A stretch of DNA of 5,046 nt from a bacterium (GTDB taxonomy: Bacteria > Bdellovibrionota > Bdellovibrionia > Bdellovibrionales > UBA1609): the NCBI GenBank assembly GCA_021784635.1, contig JAJYHS010000078.1, forward strand, positions 1 through 5,046. The letters are read 5' to 3'. This document shows, piece by piece, positions 1-5,046 of the stretch. Made by a program: the position numbers and the translations under genes. The notes under the pieces were generated by a model, which ran no database searches, had not been told where the DNA came from, and saw only the letters and a list, made by a program, of their open reading frames with translations. Each line of letters begins with the position of its first letter. Position 1 is the first letter of the stretch.

Positions 1-85
1 CATTAAAACGTCCGAGTTCAATCCGCCATACCAATGAACGCCTTTTTATGTCACTGCGTTTGAACTCTTTGCAACGGGTGCCCAT
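1..85 (-). CDS. Possible 5' end of a divergent gene, cut by the window edge
   Basis: On the minus strand an ATG at 85-83 opens a frame that runs without a stop to the left edge, giving about 28 codons (it begins MGTRCKEFKRSD and is rich in Lys and Arg). In the same frame an upstream stop lies a few codons before the ATG. A short G-rich stretch (complement of 90-93) sits four bases ahead as a poor ribosome binding site. A divergent partner would be a common arrangement beside a LysR-type gene. The open frame is short enough to occur by chance, no family can be recognised, and the codons give no strong support. Treat it as a possibility only; the sequence left of the window decides it. Confidence 0.22.
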   Translation of the reverse strand, partial: MGTRCKEFKRSDIKRRSLVWRIELGRFN

Positions 86-255
86 CAATCCCCGCCGCTA
101 GTAAAAACGATTCTACCACCCGCGCCTCAACTTCGGATTCGAATGTTCTCAGCAAAACAAGCTTAGCTCATATTGTGCATCATTTGCCGGTCGCCACAAC
201 AAATCGTAAAAATCTTCTTGAACATTTGGCGGCTGGCGAGTTAATTCACTCCCCA
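86..255. other. Intergenic region upstream of the LysR-type gene
   Basis: This stretch lies between the possible divergent start and the preferred start of the regulator. The regulator's frame is open back to position 64, but the only start-like codons ahead of the ATG at 256 are a GTG at 175 and TTG codons at 184 and 226, none with a convincing ribosome binding site. A perfect 8-base palindrome, ATTCGAAT, lies at 137-144. No good -35/-10 pair, terminator hairpin or RNA gene was seen. The regulator's own promoter is probably here but cannot be placed. Confidence 0.4.
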
Positions 256-1023
256 ATGGATACACTTCACTGGCCACTTTCGGTTCTCACACGTTCGATC
301 GCATACAAAAATCTTACGGGGGCGAGCGCGCACGTCGGACTCAGCCAACCGCAATTGTCGCGACTGATCAGCCAGCTAGAAAAAGAATTTTCGGTGACGC
401 TTCTCGATCGAAGTGCACGCCGCAAAGCCGCGTGGACGCCGGCAGCGTATCGACTAGCCGAAGTTTATTCCCAAAATTCACGCCGGCTTGAAAGTGCGCT
501 ACGTGAGGCTCTTGAGGAGCAGTTTCCGCCGCACATTCACATGGGGACGCTTGAAGGTCTAGGTACGCTCGCACTCAAAGCGGCCCATGCAATACTTGAT
601 CACTCAAAGGCCAAAACGGTTCAACTTGATGTCATCGATCAAGACGATCTCGACGCCAAATTTTTAAATGGCGACTTCGACATAATTTTAACCGCGCGCA
701 TGCCGGGACGTGCTAAACTTCGCCACTTTCTCGAGCTTGGCGTTCAAACCCTTGAAACTGTTGAATCGAGTAAGCAATTTTGCGTCATGAGTCCGTTCGA
801 ATACGGCCAGCAGAAACGTAAGTCCGGCACCAAGACTTTTATCAGTAACTCACTCGCGTTGCGAAAACTATGGTTCGACGAATTTGGCGGCTACGGCGTC
901 GTGCCATCAACTGTGCAAAAGTCGGTCGAAAGTGACCCTATTCCCGTTTTGGTGATTAGCCCCGACAGTCTCAATGAAAGCGTCTGGAAGGTCGTTAAAG
1001 AGTCGCTCGTCGAACCCGGCTAA
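256..1023 (+). CDS. LysR-type transcriptional regulator with a short, atypical effector domain
   Basis: This is a DNA-binding transcription regulator of the LysR family with an unknown target and ligand. The N-terminal winged helix-turn-helix is clear: about residues 5-65 of the 255-residue form align with the LysR pattern, including the recognition helix GLSQPQLSRLISQLEKEF and the following TLLDRSARR strand and wing. The usual LTxAG end of the wing reads WTPAAYRL. A linker helix follows (SRRLESALREALEEQ), then a stretch resembling the first half of a LysR substrate-binding domain (HMGTLEGLGTLALK, then FLNGDFDIILTARMPG). The remaining 75 or so residues do not look like the second subdomain, and the protein is about 40 residues shorter than the usual near-300. 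I chose the ATG at 256 because it lies six residues before the first HTH helix, as in most family members. A GTG at 175 would add 27 residues with no family resemblance. Neither start has a good ribosome binding site. The family and DNA-binding role are secure; the function is not. Confidence 0.85.
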   Translation: MDTLHWPLSVLTRSIAYKNLTGASAHVGLSQPQLSRLISQLEKEFSVTLLDRSARRKAAWTPAAYRLAEVYSQNSRRLESALREALEEQFPPHIHMGTLEGLGTLALKAAHAILDHSKAKTVQLDVIDQDDLDAKFLNGDFDIILTARMPGRAKLRHFLELGVQTLETVESSKQFCVMSPFEYGQQKRKSGTKTFISNSLALRKLWFDEFGGYGVVPSTVQKSVESDPIPVLVISPDSLNESVWKVVKESLVEPG

Positions 1024-1073
1024 GTGCTATCTCCCCCGCCATAGTCTATGTTAAAATTAGAAACAGCGACAAC

Positions 1074-1106
1074 TTGACGAATTTTGTTTTCGCCACAAAT
1101 TCTTAA
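1074..1106 (+). promoter_or_regulatory. Possible promoter with LysR-box-like dyad ahead of clpS
   Basis: TTGACG at 1074-1079 matches five of six bases of the sigma-70 -35 element. The A/T-rich stretch at 1095-1108 could supply a -10, but no hexamer at 16-18 base spacing matches more than three of six, so the promoter call is weak. Between them an imperfect dyad pairs TTTG (1083-1086) with CAAA (1096-1099) across nine bases, extended by one further pair (1081/1101). T1085 and A1097 have the T-N11-A spacing typical of LysR-type operators. A regulator bound here would touch RNA polymerase. The upstream LysR-type gene is the natural candidate, but this is inference from position and pattern only. 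Confidence 0.28.
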
Positions 1107-1112
1107 TTAAAC

Positions 1113-1117
1113 GAGGT
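1113..1117 (+). promoter_or_regulatory. Ribosome binding site of clpS
   Basis: GAGGT lies four bases before the GTG at 1122 and supports that non-ATG codon as the start. There is no in-frame ATG closer to the conserved ClpS core, and the GTG start gives a normal-length protein. Confidence 0.6.
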
Positions 1118-1121
1118 CGAC

Positions 1122-1466
1122 GTGGCTGACGAGTCCACTCCTGACAATAATAACGAAGGCAACGATGGACGCAGTGGTACCCAAACGCTCGTCAAACCGA
1201 AACCGGAGCTGAAAGAACCGTCATTTTACAAGGTGGTTTTACTCAACGATGATTTCACGCCGATGGATTTTGTGGTCCACGTTTTGCAGAAGTTTTTTAG
1301 CAAAACCATCGAGGAGGCGAATACAATTATGCTGCAGGTTCATCATCAAGGTTCAGGCGTCGCCGGAGTATTCAGTCACGAAATTGCAGAAACTAAGGTG
1401 TATATTGTGAACGATTACGCGCGAAAAAATCAGCATCCGCTTAAATGCGTGATGGAGAAAGCGTAA
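1122..1466 (+). CDS. clpS: ATP-dependent Clp protease adaptor ClpS
   Basis: ClpS is the cytosolic N-recognin. It binds proteins that begin with a bulky hydrophobic residue (Leu, Phe, Tyr, Trp), docks on the N-domain of ClpA and delivers them for degradation by ClpAP, while blocking ClpA from other substrates. The protein has 114 residues (E. coli 106). Residues 1-33 are a hydrophilic, Asn/Gly/Lys-rich, probably disordered extension, the part that in characterised ClpS engages the ClpA pore. The folded core from residue 34 carries the hallmark [10 protein letters not shown] (41-50). N42, D43 and H74 correspond to the E. coli residues N34, D35 and H66 that hold the substrate alpha-amino group, and M48 to the M40 gatekeeper that excludes beta-branched residues. 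The C-terminal core has [20 protein letters not shown] and ends [10 protein letters not shown], close to the E. coli end. The start is a GTG with a ribosome binding site at 1113-1117. It lies 16 bases before clpA, the classic adaptor-unfoldase pair. All binding residues are present, so it should work as a true N-end-rule adaptor. Confidence 0.97.
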   Translation: MADESTPDNNNEGNDGRSGTQTLVKPKPELKEPSFYKVVLLNDDFTPMDFVVHVLQKFFSKTIEEANTIMLQVHHQGSGVAGVFSHEIAETKVYIVNDYARKNQHPLKCVMEKA

Positions 1467-1470
1467 GGAG
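1465..1470 (+). promoter_or_regulatory. Ribosome binding site of clpA, overlapping the clpS stop codon
   Basis: AAGGAG begins inside the TAA that ends clpS and lies 12 bases before the clpA ATG at 1483. The spacing is long but the match is strong. The overlap implies that clpA is translated from the same message as clpS. Confidence 0.65.
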
Positions 1471-1482
1471 CACGAAAACAAC

Positions 1483-3774
1483 ATGCTCAATCCAAAGCTG
1501 GAACAATCATTAAACGAAGCGGTACGGCTCGCGGCCATGAACCATCATGAATTTGTGAGTCTTGAACACGTGCTGCTCGCTTTGCTTGACAATCCAGACG
1601 CGAATGAAATTCTTATCAACTGCGGAGCGGACATCCCTCGGTTACGCGGTGAACTCGAAACATTTTTAACGCAACATGCCCCCAAGATCGATAATTCGGT
1701 AATACAAAAGTTCCCGACCTGGAAGCCCGAGCTTACCATTGCGTTTCATCGACTTTTGCAACGCGCGGCCATCCAAGTGCAAAGCGCCGGCAAAAGCGAA
1801 GTGACCACCGGTTACGTGCTGGTTGCGCTTTTTAACGAACGTCAATCGCACGCCGTTTACTTTCTCGAAAAATACGGGGTTCAACAATTCGATATTATTA
1901 ACTACATTTCACACGGAGTCGTTCCGAACCGAAGTGGTTTGCCGCTTCAATCGCCGGATGACGGTACCGGCAATGCGCAAGGTTCTCCCAATCAGCAAAC
2001 GCAGTCGCCGCTTGAAGCGTTTACCGTAAATCTGAACGAACGAGTCAAACAGGGCAAAACCGATCCTCTTATCGGCCGTGAAGACGTCATTAGCCGCGCG
2101 ATACAGGTTTTAGCCCGAAGAACAAAAAATAATCCTTTATTCATCGGCGAGGCCGGCGTTGGCAAAACGGCATTGGCCGACGGGCTTGCACAACGAATTG
2201 TTGATGGTAACGTTCCCAAAAATCTGCGTGAAGCGGAGATTTTCTCCCTCGATATGGGAGCGTTGATCGCCGGCACCAAATTTCGCGGCGATTTTGAGGA
2301 GCGCATCAAAGGCGTCGTAACGGATTTAAAAAAGCGCAAGAAAGCAATTCTGTTTATCGACGAAATTCATACCGTCGTCGGAGCGGGCGGCACAACCGGT
2401 AGCGCTATGGATGCTTCGAATTTATTAAAACCGGCGCTTGCTGACGGCTCTATTAGTTGCATCGGTTCGACAACCCATAAAGAGTATCGAAATGCGTTTG
2501 AAAAAGACCGGGCCCTCGCACGGCGATTTCAACGTATCGACGTACACGAACCGAGCGTTGAAGACACGGTCAAGATTCTTGAAGGTTTAAAGCACAAATA
2601 CGAAGACCATCACAATGTCAGCTATTCAAAAGCGACCCTGCGTGCAGCAGCGGAATTGTCCGCAAAATATATAAACGGCCGGCAATTGCCCGATAAAGCC
2701 ATTGACGTCATGGACGAAGTCGGTGCGCGCATCCGAATCGAATCATTGTCTGATGATCGCCAGGCAGTTTCGGTAAAAGATGTCGAAAAAGTTGTTTCGT
2801 CAATGGCGCAAGTTCCCGTTGCAAGCGTTACCGTTTCAGACAAAGAAAAAATGAAAACACTTGAAGATGACTTGAAAGCGGTCATTTTTGGTCAAGATGC
2901 CGCCGTCACAAAGATGGCGTCGGCCATTAAGCTTGCACGCACCGGCTTGGGTCGCGAAAACAAACCCATCGGTTCATTTTTGTTCGCTGGCCCCACTGGT
3001 GTCGGCAAAACGGAACTTGCCAAACAATTGGCAAAAAATTTGGGCATCGAATTTTTGCGCTTCGATATGAGCGAGTACATGGAAAAACACGCGGTGTCTC
3101 GCCTCGTCGGCGCCCCCCCCGGATATGTAGGCTACGAAGAGGGTGGCCAATTGACCGAAGCACTCAATAAACACCCACACGCTGTTGTGTTGATGGACGA
3201 AATCGAAAAGGCCCACCCCGATCTCATCAACATCTTGCTTCAAGTTATGGACAACGGAAAACTCACCGATAACAACGGTCGCGTGGCCGATTTTACCCAC
3301 GCGATTTTAATCATGACAAGCAATGCGGGAGCATTTGAGGCCTCAAAAGGCGCGATGGGCGTGCTTCCCGAGCGAAGTTCGGCGCGTTCACTCGACGCCA
3401 TAAAAAAGCAATTTCGCCCCGAATTCTTAAACCGGCTCGACGGCATTATTGAATTTGGCAGTCTTGTTGAACCGATTCTCATTCGAGTTGTTGAAAAATT
3501 TATCGCTGAACTCGCCGACCAACTTAAAAAGAAAAAGATCAACCTTACGGTTTCGCCAGAAGCCGTACGCTGGCTATTTAAAAAAGGGCACCAGCCGCAA
3601 TATGGCGCACGCCCTTTTGCACGAACTGTAGACGAACAATTGAAAAAACCGCTGGTTGACGATATCCTGTTCGGGTCGCTCACCAAAGGCGGTCGGGTTT
3701 TCGTCGACGTTAAGGACGATCAGTTGACGTTTACTAAGACTGAGGCCGTTAAAAGTGAAAGCGCGAAAAAATAG
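1483..3774 (+). CDS. clpA: ATP-dependent Clp protease ATP-binding subunit ClpA
   Basis: ClpA is a hexameric AAA+ unfoldase that recognises substrates directly or through ClpS, threads them through its pore using ATP and feeds them to ClpP. The protein has 763 residues (E. coli 758). Residues 1-143 form the double-repeat Clp N-domain that binds ClpS. A Gly/Ser/Gln-rich linker follows (about 150-175). AAA domain 1 has Walker A GEAGVGKT (222-229), Walker B ILFIDE (289-294), sensor GSTT (328-331) and the arginine-finger segment RALARRF (343-349). Its pore loop reads KFRG (266-269) where E. coli has KYRG. Domain 2 has Walker A GPTGVGKT (503-510), pore loop GYVGY (547-551), Walker B VVLMDE (568-573), TSN sensor 1 (612-614) and GAR sensor 2 (708-710). 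There is no ClpB-type coiled-coil middle domain and only a short inter-domain region, which separates it from ClpB and ClpC. The loop that docks on ClpP reads MGV (625-627), aligned with the E. coli IGL. A C8 tract at 3113-3120 lies within the conserved GAPPG codons, with the frame intact. It follows clpS and precedes htpX by 13 bases. No clpP is in the window. Confidence 0.98.
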   Translation: MLNPKLEQSLNEAVRLAAMNHHEFVSLEHVLLALLDNPDANEILINCGADIPRLRGELETFLTQHAPKIDNSVIQKFPTWKPELTIAFHRLLQRAAIQVQSAGKSEVTTGYVLVALFNERQSHAVYFLEKYGVQQFDIINYISHGVVPNRSGLPLQSPDDGTGNAQGSPNQQTQSPLEAFTVNLNERVKQGKTDPLIGREDVISRAIQVLARRTKNNPLFIGEAGVGKTALADGLAQRIVDGNVPKNLREAEIFSLDMGALIAGTKFRGDFEERIKGVVTDLKKRKKAILFIDEIHTVVGAGGTTGSAMDASNLLKPALADGSISCIGSTTHKEYRNAFEKDRALARRFQRIDVHEPSVEDTVKILEGLKHKYEDHHNVSYSKATLRAAAELSAKYINGRQLPDKAIDVMDEVGARIRIESLSDDRQAVSVKDVEKVVSSMAQVPVASVTVSDKEKMKTLEDDLKAVIFGQDAAVTKMASAIKLARTGLGRENKPIGSFLFAGPTGVGKTELAKQLAKNLGIEFLRFDMSEYMEKHAVSRLVGAPPGYVGYEEGGQLTEALNKHPHAVVLMDEIEKAHPDLINILLQVMDNGKLTDNNGRVADFTHAILIMTSNAGAFEASKGAMGVLPERSSARSLDAIKKQFRPEFLNRLDGIIEFGSLVEPILIRVVEKFIAELADQLKKKKINLTVSPEAVRWLFKKGHQPQYGARPFARTVDEQLKKPLVDDILFGSLTKGGRVFVDVKDDQLTFTKTEAVKSESAKK

Positions 3775-3777
3775 GAG
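3772..3777 (+). promoter_or_regulatory. Ribosome binding site of htpX, overlapping the clpA stop codon
   Basis: TAGGAG shares its first three bases with the clpA stop and is 10 bases before the htpX ATG at 3788. This placement supports both the htpX start and a shared transcript with clpA. Confidence 0.65.
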
Positions 3778-3787
3778 CTAAAAAATT

Positions 3788-4669
3788 ATGGCAATTGCAA
3801 AACGAGTATTTCTTTTTATTACGCTGAACTTTCTCGTGTTTTTCATGGTCAGCATTGTGTTCAGCATTCTGGCCTCAGTTTTTCACATCCCCACCCAAGG
3901 TTATCCGTTTCTCATCGCATACTGCGTTCTCTTTGGTTTTGGTGGCGCTTTTATTTCTCTTCTTTTGTCAAAATGGTTCGCAAAACGCCGGCTGGGCGTA
4001 CAGGTCATCGACCCTAACACCCACGATCCATCGCTTCGACGGCTCCTTGATATCGTTTACAGCCTCGCCAAACGGGCTCAATTGCCTAAAATGCCTGAAG
4101 TCGGAATTTATCCGAGCCAAGAAGTGAATGCGTTTGCTACGGGCCCGTCCAAACACAACTCGATGATTGCAATTTCATCGGGGTTACTCAATCGCATGAA
4201 CGTTGACCAACTCGAAGGCGTTTTAGGTCACGAAATCACGCACATTGCAAACGGGGACATGGTGACCATGACTCTTCTGCAAGGCGTGATCAATTCTGTT
4301 GTTTACTTTGTCGCCGACATTGTAACCAATATGATTCTAGGCAACAGACGCAATTCGTTTTTCTTGAGTTTTGCCGTCATGATGGTGCTTGAAAACGTCC
4401 TTTTCTTGTTAGGAACGGCTCTGGTTATCGCTCCCTATTCACGTCGTCGTGAATTTCGTGCTGATGCCGGCAGCGCCAAATATGCCGGCCGCGACAAAAT
4501 GATTTCGGCATTGCAGGCATTAGAAAGCATGCAAGCCCTTGTGAATCCGAAAAGTCAGACGGTGTCGACACTAAAAATTGCCGGTCGCGCGCGTTCGCCG
4601 CTTATGGCGATTTTTGCAACCCATCCTCCGCTTGAAGCTCGCATCCGTCGCCTGCAGTCGGGCAGATAA
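3788..4669 (+). CDS. htpX: Membrane zinc metalloprotease HtpX (M48 family)
   Basis: HtpX is an inner-membrane endopeptidase that cleaves misfolded or damaged membrane proteins on the cytosolic side, complementing FtsH. The protein has 293 residues, the same length as E. coli HtpX. Hydrophobic segments at about 6-30 and 38-61 form the N-terminal hairpin, followed by the conserved SKWFAKR (61-67). The catalytic HEITH (148-152) lies in GHEITHIANGDMVTMTLLQG; H148 and H152 are zinc ligands and E149 the general base. The third ligand is E222 in REFRADAGSA. Two further hydrophobic stretches (about 160-184 and 191-215) separate these motifs, as in the family. NAFATGP (114-120) and THPPLEARI (278-286) are also family signatures. 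The start ATG has a ribosome binding site in the clpA stop. Genes often called htpX are induced by membrane stress; here expression is probably tied to clpSA. All catalytic residues are intact. Confidence 0.97.
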   Translation: MAIAKRVFLFITLNFLVFFMVSIVFSILASVFHIPTQGYPFLIAYCVLFGFGGAFISLLLSKWFAKRRLGVQVIDPNTHDPSLRRLLDIVYSLAKRAQLPKMPEVGIYPSQEVNAFATGPSKHNSMIAISSGLLNRMNVDQLEGVLGHEITHIANGDMVTMTLLQGVINSVVYFVADIVTNMILGNRRNSFFLSFAVMMVLENVLFLLGTALVIAPYSRRREFRADAGSAKYAGRDKMISALQALESMQALVNPKSQTVSTLKIAGRARSPLMAIFATHPPLEARIRRLQSGR

Positions 4670-4688
4670 AGAAAGTCAATGCCATTTT

Positions 4689-5046
4689 GTGACCCCATTT
4701 TCTAAAGGAATTTCATTTGCAGTCGTAACCGCTCTTTGTTGGGCGGTTCTTGCAATAATTCTAAAGTACGCGCTTCATTTTGCTTCGCCCGGCACGATTG
4801 TGTGGTTTCGAATGTTGTGCGCGGCCACCCTTATGAACCTATACTTTGTCATTCGTAGGCCCCAAACTTACAAGAAGATCATTTCAAACGCGCCTTTGGC
4901 ACTGATTATTGCCGCCATATTTTTATCGTTCAACTATTTCGGATACATGAATGGCCTTGCTTTTACCTCCGCCAGTAACGCGCAAATCGTTGTACAAATC
5001 GGCCCCCTGCTTCTCGCATTAGTCGGTGTTTTTTATTTCAAAGAAT
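4689..5046 (+). CDS. EamA/DMT-family transporter, 5' part, cut by the window edge
   Basis: This is an integral inner-membrane protein of the drug/metabolite transporter superfamily (EamA, formerly DUF6), which usually has ten membrane helices in two repeats of five and exports small metabolites. Only the first 119 codons are present. Four hydrophobic segments can be seen at about residues 7-29, 35-55, 68-90 and 95-116. The family pattern at the end of the first repeat is clear: GLAFTSASNAQIV (89-101), then IGPLLLALVGVFYFKE (104-119), with the proline and terminal glutamate typical of EamA. The early TALCWAVLAIILK also fits. The start is taken as GTG at 4689, which puts the first helix at the usual distance; GAAAG at 4671-4675 is only a weak ribosome binding site. 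The frame is open further back into htpX without a better start. It lies 19 bases after htpX and probably shares its transcript. The substrate cannot be told; there is no evident functional link to proteolysis. Confidence 0.88.
   Translation, partial: MTPFSKGISFAVVTALCWAVLAIILKYALHFASPGTIVWFRMLCAATLMNLYFVIRRPQTYKKIISNAPLALIIAAIFLSFNYFGYMNGLAFTSASNAQIVVQIGPLLLALVGVFYFKE

Noticed and set aside
175..255. GTG at 175 as the start of the LysR-type gene
   Set aside because: It would add 27 residues with no resemblance to the family ahead of a helix-turn-helix that normally begins within a few residues of the start. It has no ribosome binding site. It remains possible because the ATG at 256 also lacks a good one.
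1052..1057. TAAAAT as a -10 element for clpS
   Set aside because: It matches the -10 consensus at five of six bases, but the bases 17 upstream (around 1029-1034) bear no likeness to a -35 element, so I could not support it as a promoter.
1024..1073. Terminator after the LysR-type gene
   Set aside because: The C-rich stretch at 1031-1040 has no pairing G-rich arm nearby and no T run after it, so no hairpin terminator can be drawn. Read-through from the regulator into clpS is possible.
1992..2339. Minus-strand open frame of 115 codons across the ClpA domain 1 region
   Set aside because: It is antisense to the Walker A and pore-loop region of clpA and resembles the complement of those codons rather than a protein of its own.
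2974..3300. Minus-strand open frame of 108 codons within clpA
   Set aside because: It is fully covered by the conserved domain 2 coding sequence, with no independent ribosome binding site or family resemblance.
3240..3686. Long minus-strand open frame (148 codons) inside clpA
   Set aside because: It lies wholly antisense to the conserved domain 2 of ClpA, its product is Ser/Arg/Phe-rich with no recognisable motif, and its length is explained by the codon bias of the sense strand.
4679..4705. ATG at 4679 as the start of the transporter gene
   Set aside because: This frame meets a TAA at 4703-4705 after eight codons. The transporter frame is a different one and begins best at the GTG at 4689.

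Overview
The window is a compact stretch of bacterial chromosome centred on protein quality control. Every gene that can be called with confidence reads left to right on the + strand. In order they are a LysR-type regulator (256-1023), clpS (1122-1466), clpA (1483-3774), htpX (3788-4669) and the 5' part of an EamA/DMT-type membrane transporter (4689 to the right edge). There are no RNA genes, CRISPR arrays, insertion sequences or obvious mobile features, and no gene-free stretch longer than about 260 bases.

Organism: ClpS, ClpA and HtpX all match the Gram-negative (E. coli-like) forms along their whole length. The clpS-clpA pair with ClpA rather than ClpC points to a proteobacterium or a related lineage. 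Base composition looks close to balanced, codon use is mixed, and purine-rich ribosome binding sites precede clpS, clpA and htpX. The atypical LysR protein and the general style suggest a Bdellovibrionota-like or deltaproteobacterial-like chromosome, but this is only a guess because no taxonomic marker gene is present.

Layout: positions 1-255 are a poorly resolved intergenic region. It may hold the start of a divergent minus-strand gene (85 to the left edge, low confidence). The regulator is separated from clpS by 98 bases that carry a weak promoter-like -35 element and an imperfect dyad with T-N11-A spacing, the pattern bound by LysR-type proteins. From clpS onward the genes are spaced by only 16, 13 and 19 bases. 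The ribosome binding sites of clpA and htpX overlap the preceding stop codons, so this is very likely one operon.

Working together: ClpS recognises N-end-rule substrates and hands them to the ClpA unfoldase, which feeds the ClpP peptidase (not encoded here). HtpX is an inner-membrane zinc metalloprotease that cleaves damaged membrane proteins. Their close linkage suggests co-ordinated cytosolic and membrane proteolysis. The points most worth checking are a non-canonical ClpP-docking loop in ClpA (Met-Gly-Val where E. coli has Ile-Gly-Leu), the shortened effector domain of the LysR protein, and its possible operator in front of clpS. I saw no clearly new system; most of this window is ordinary housekeeping sequence.
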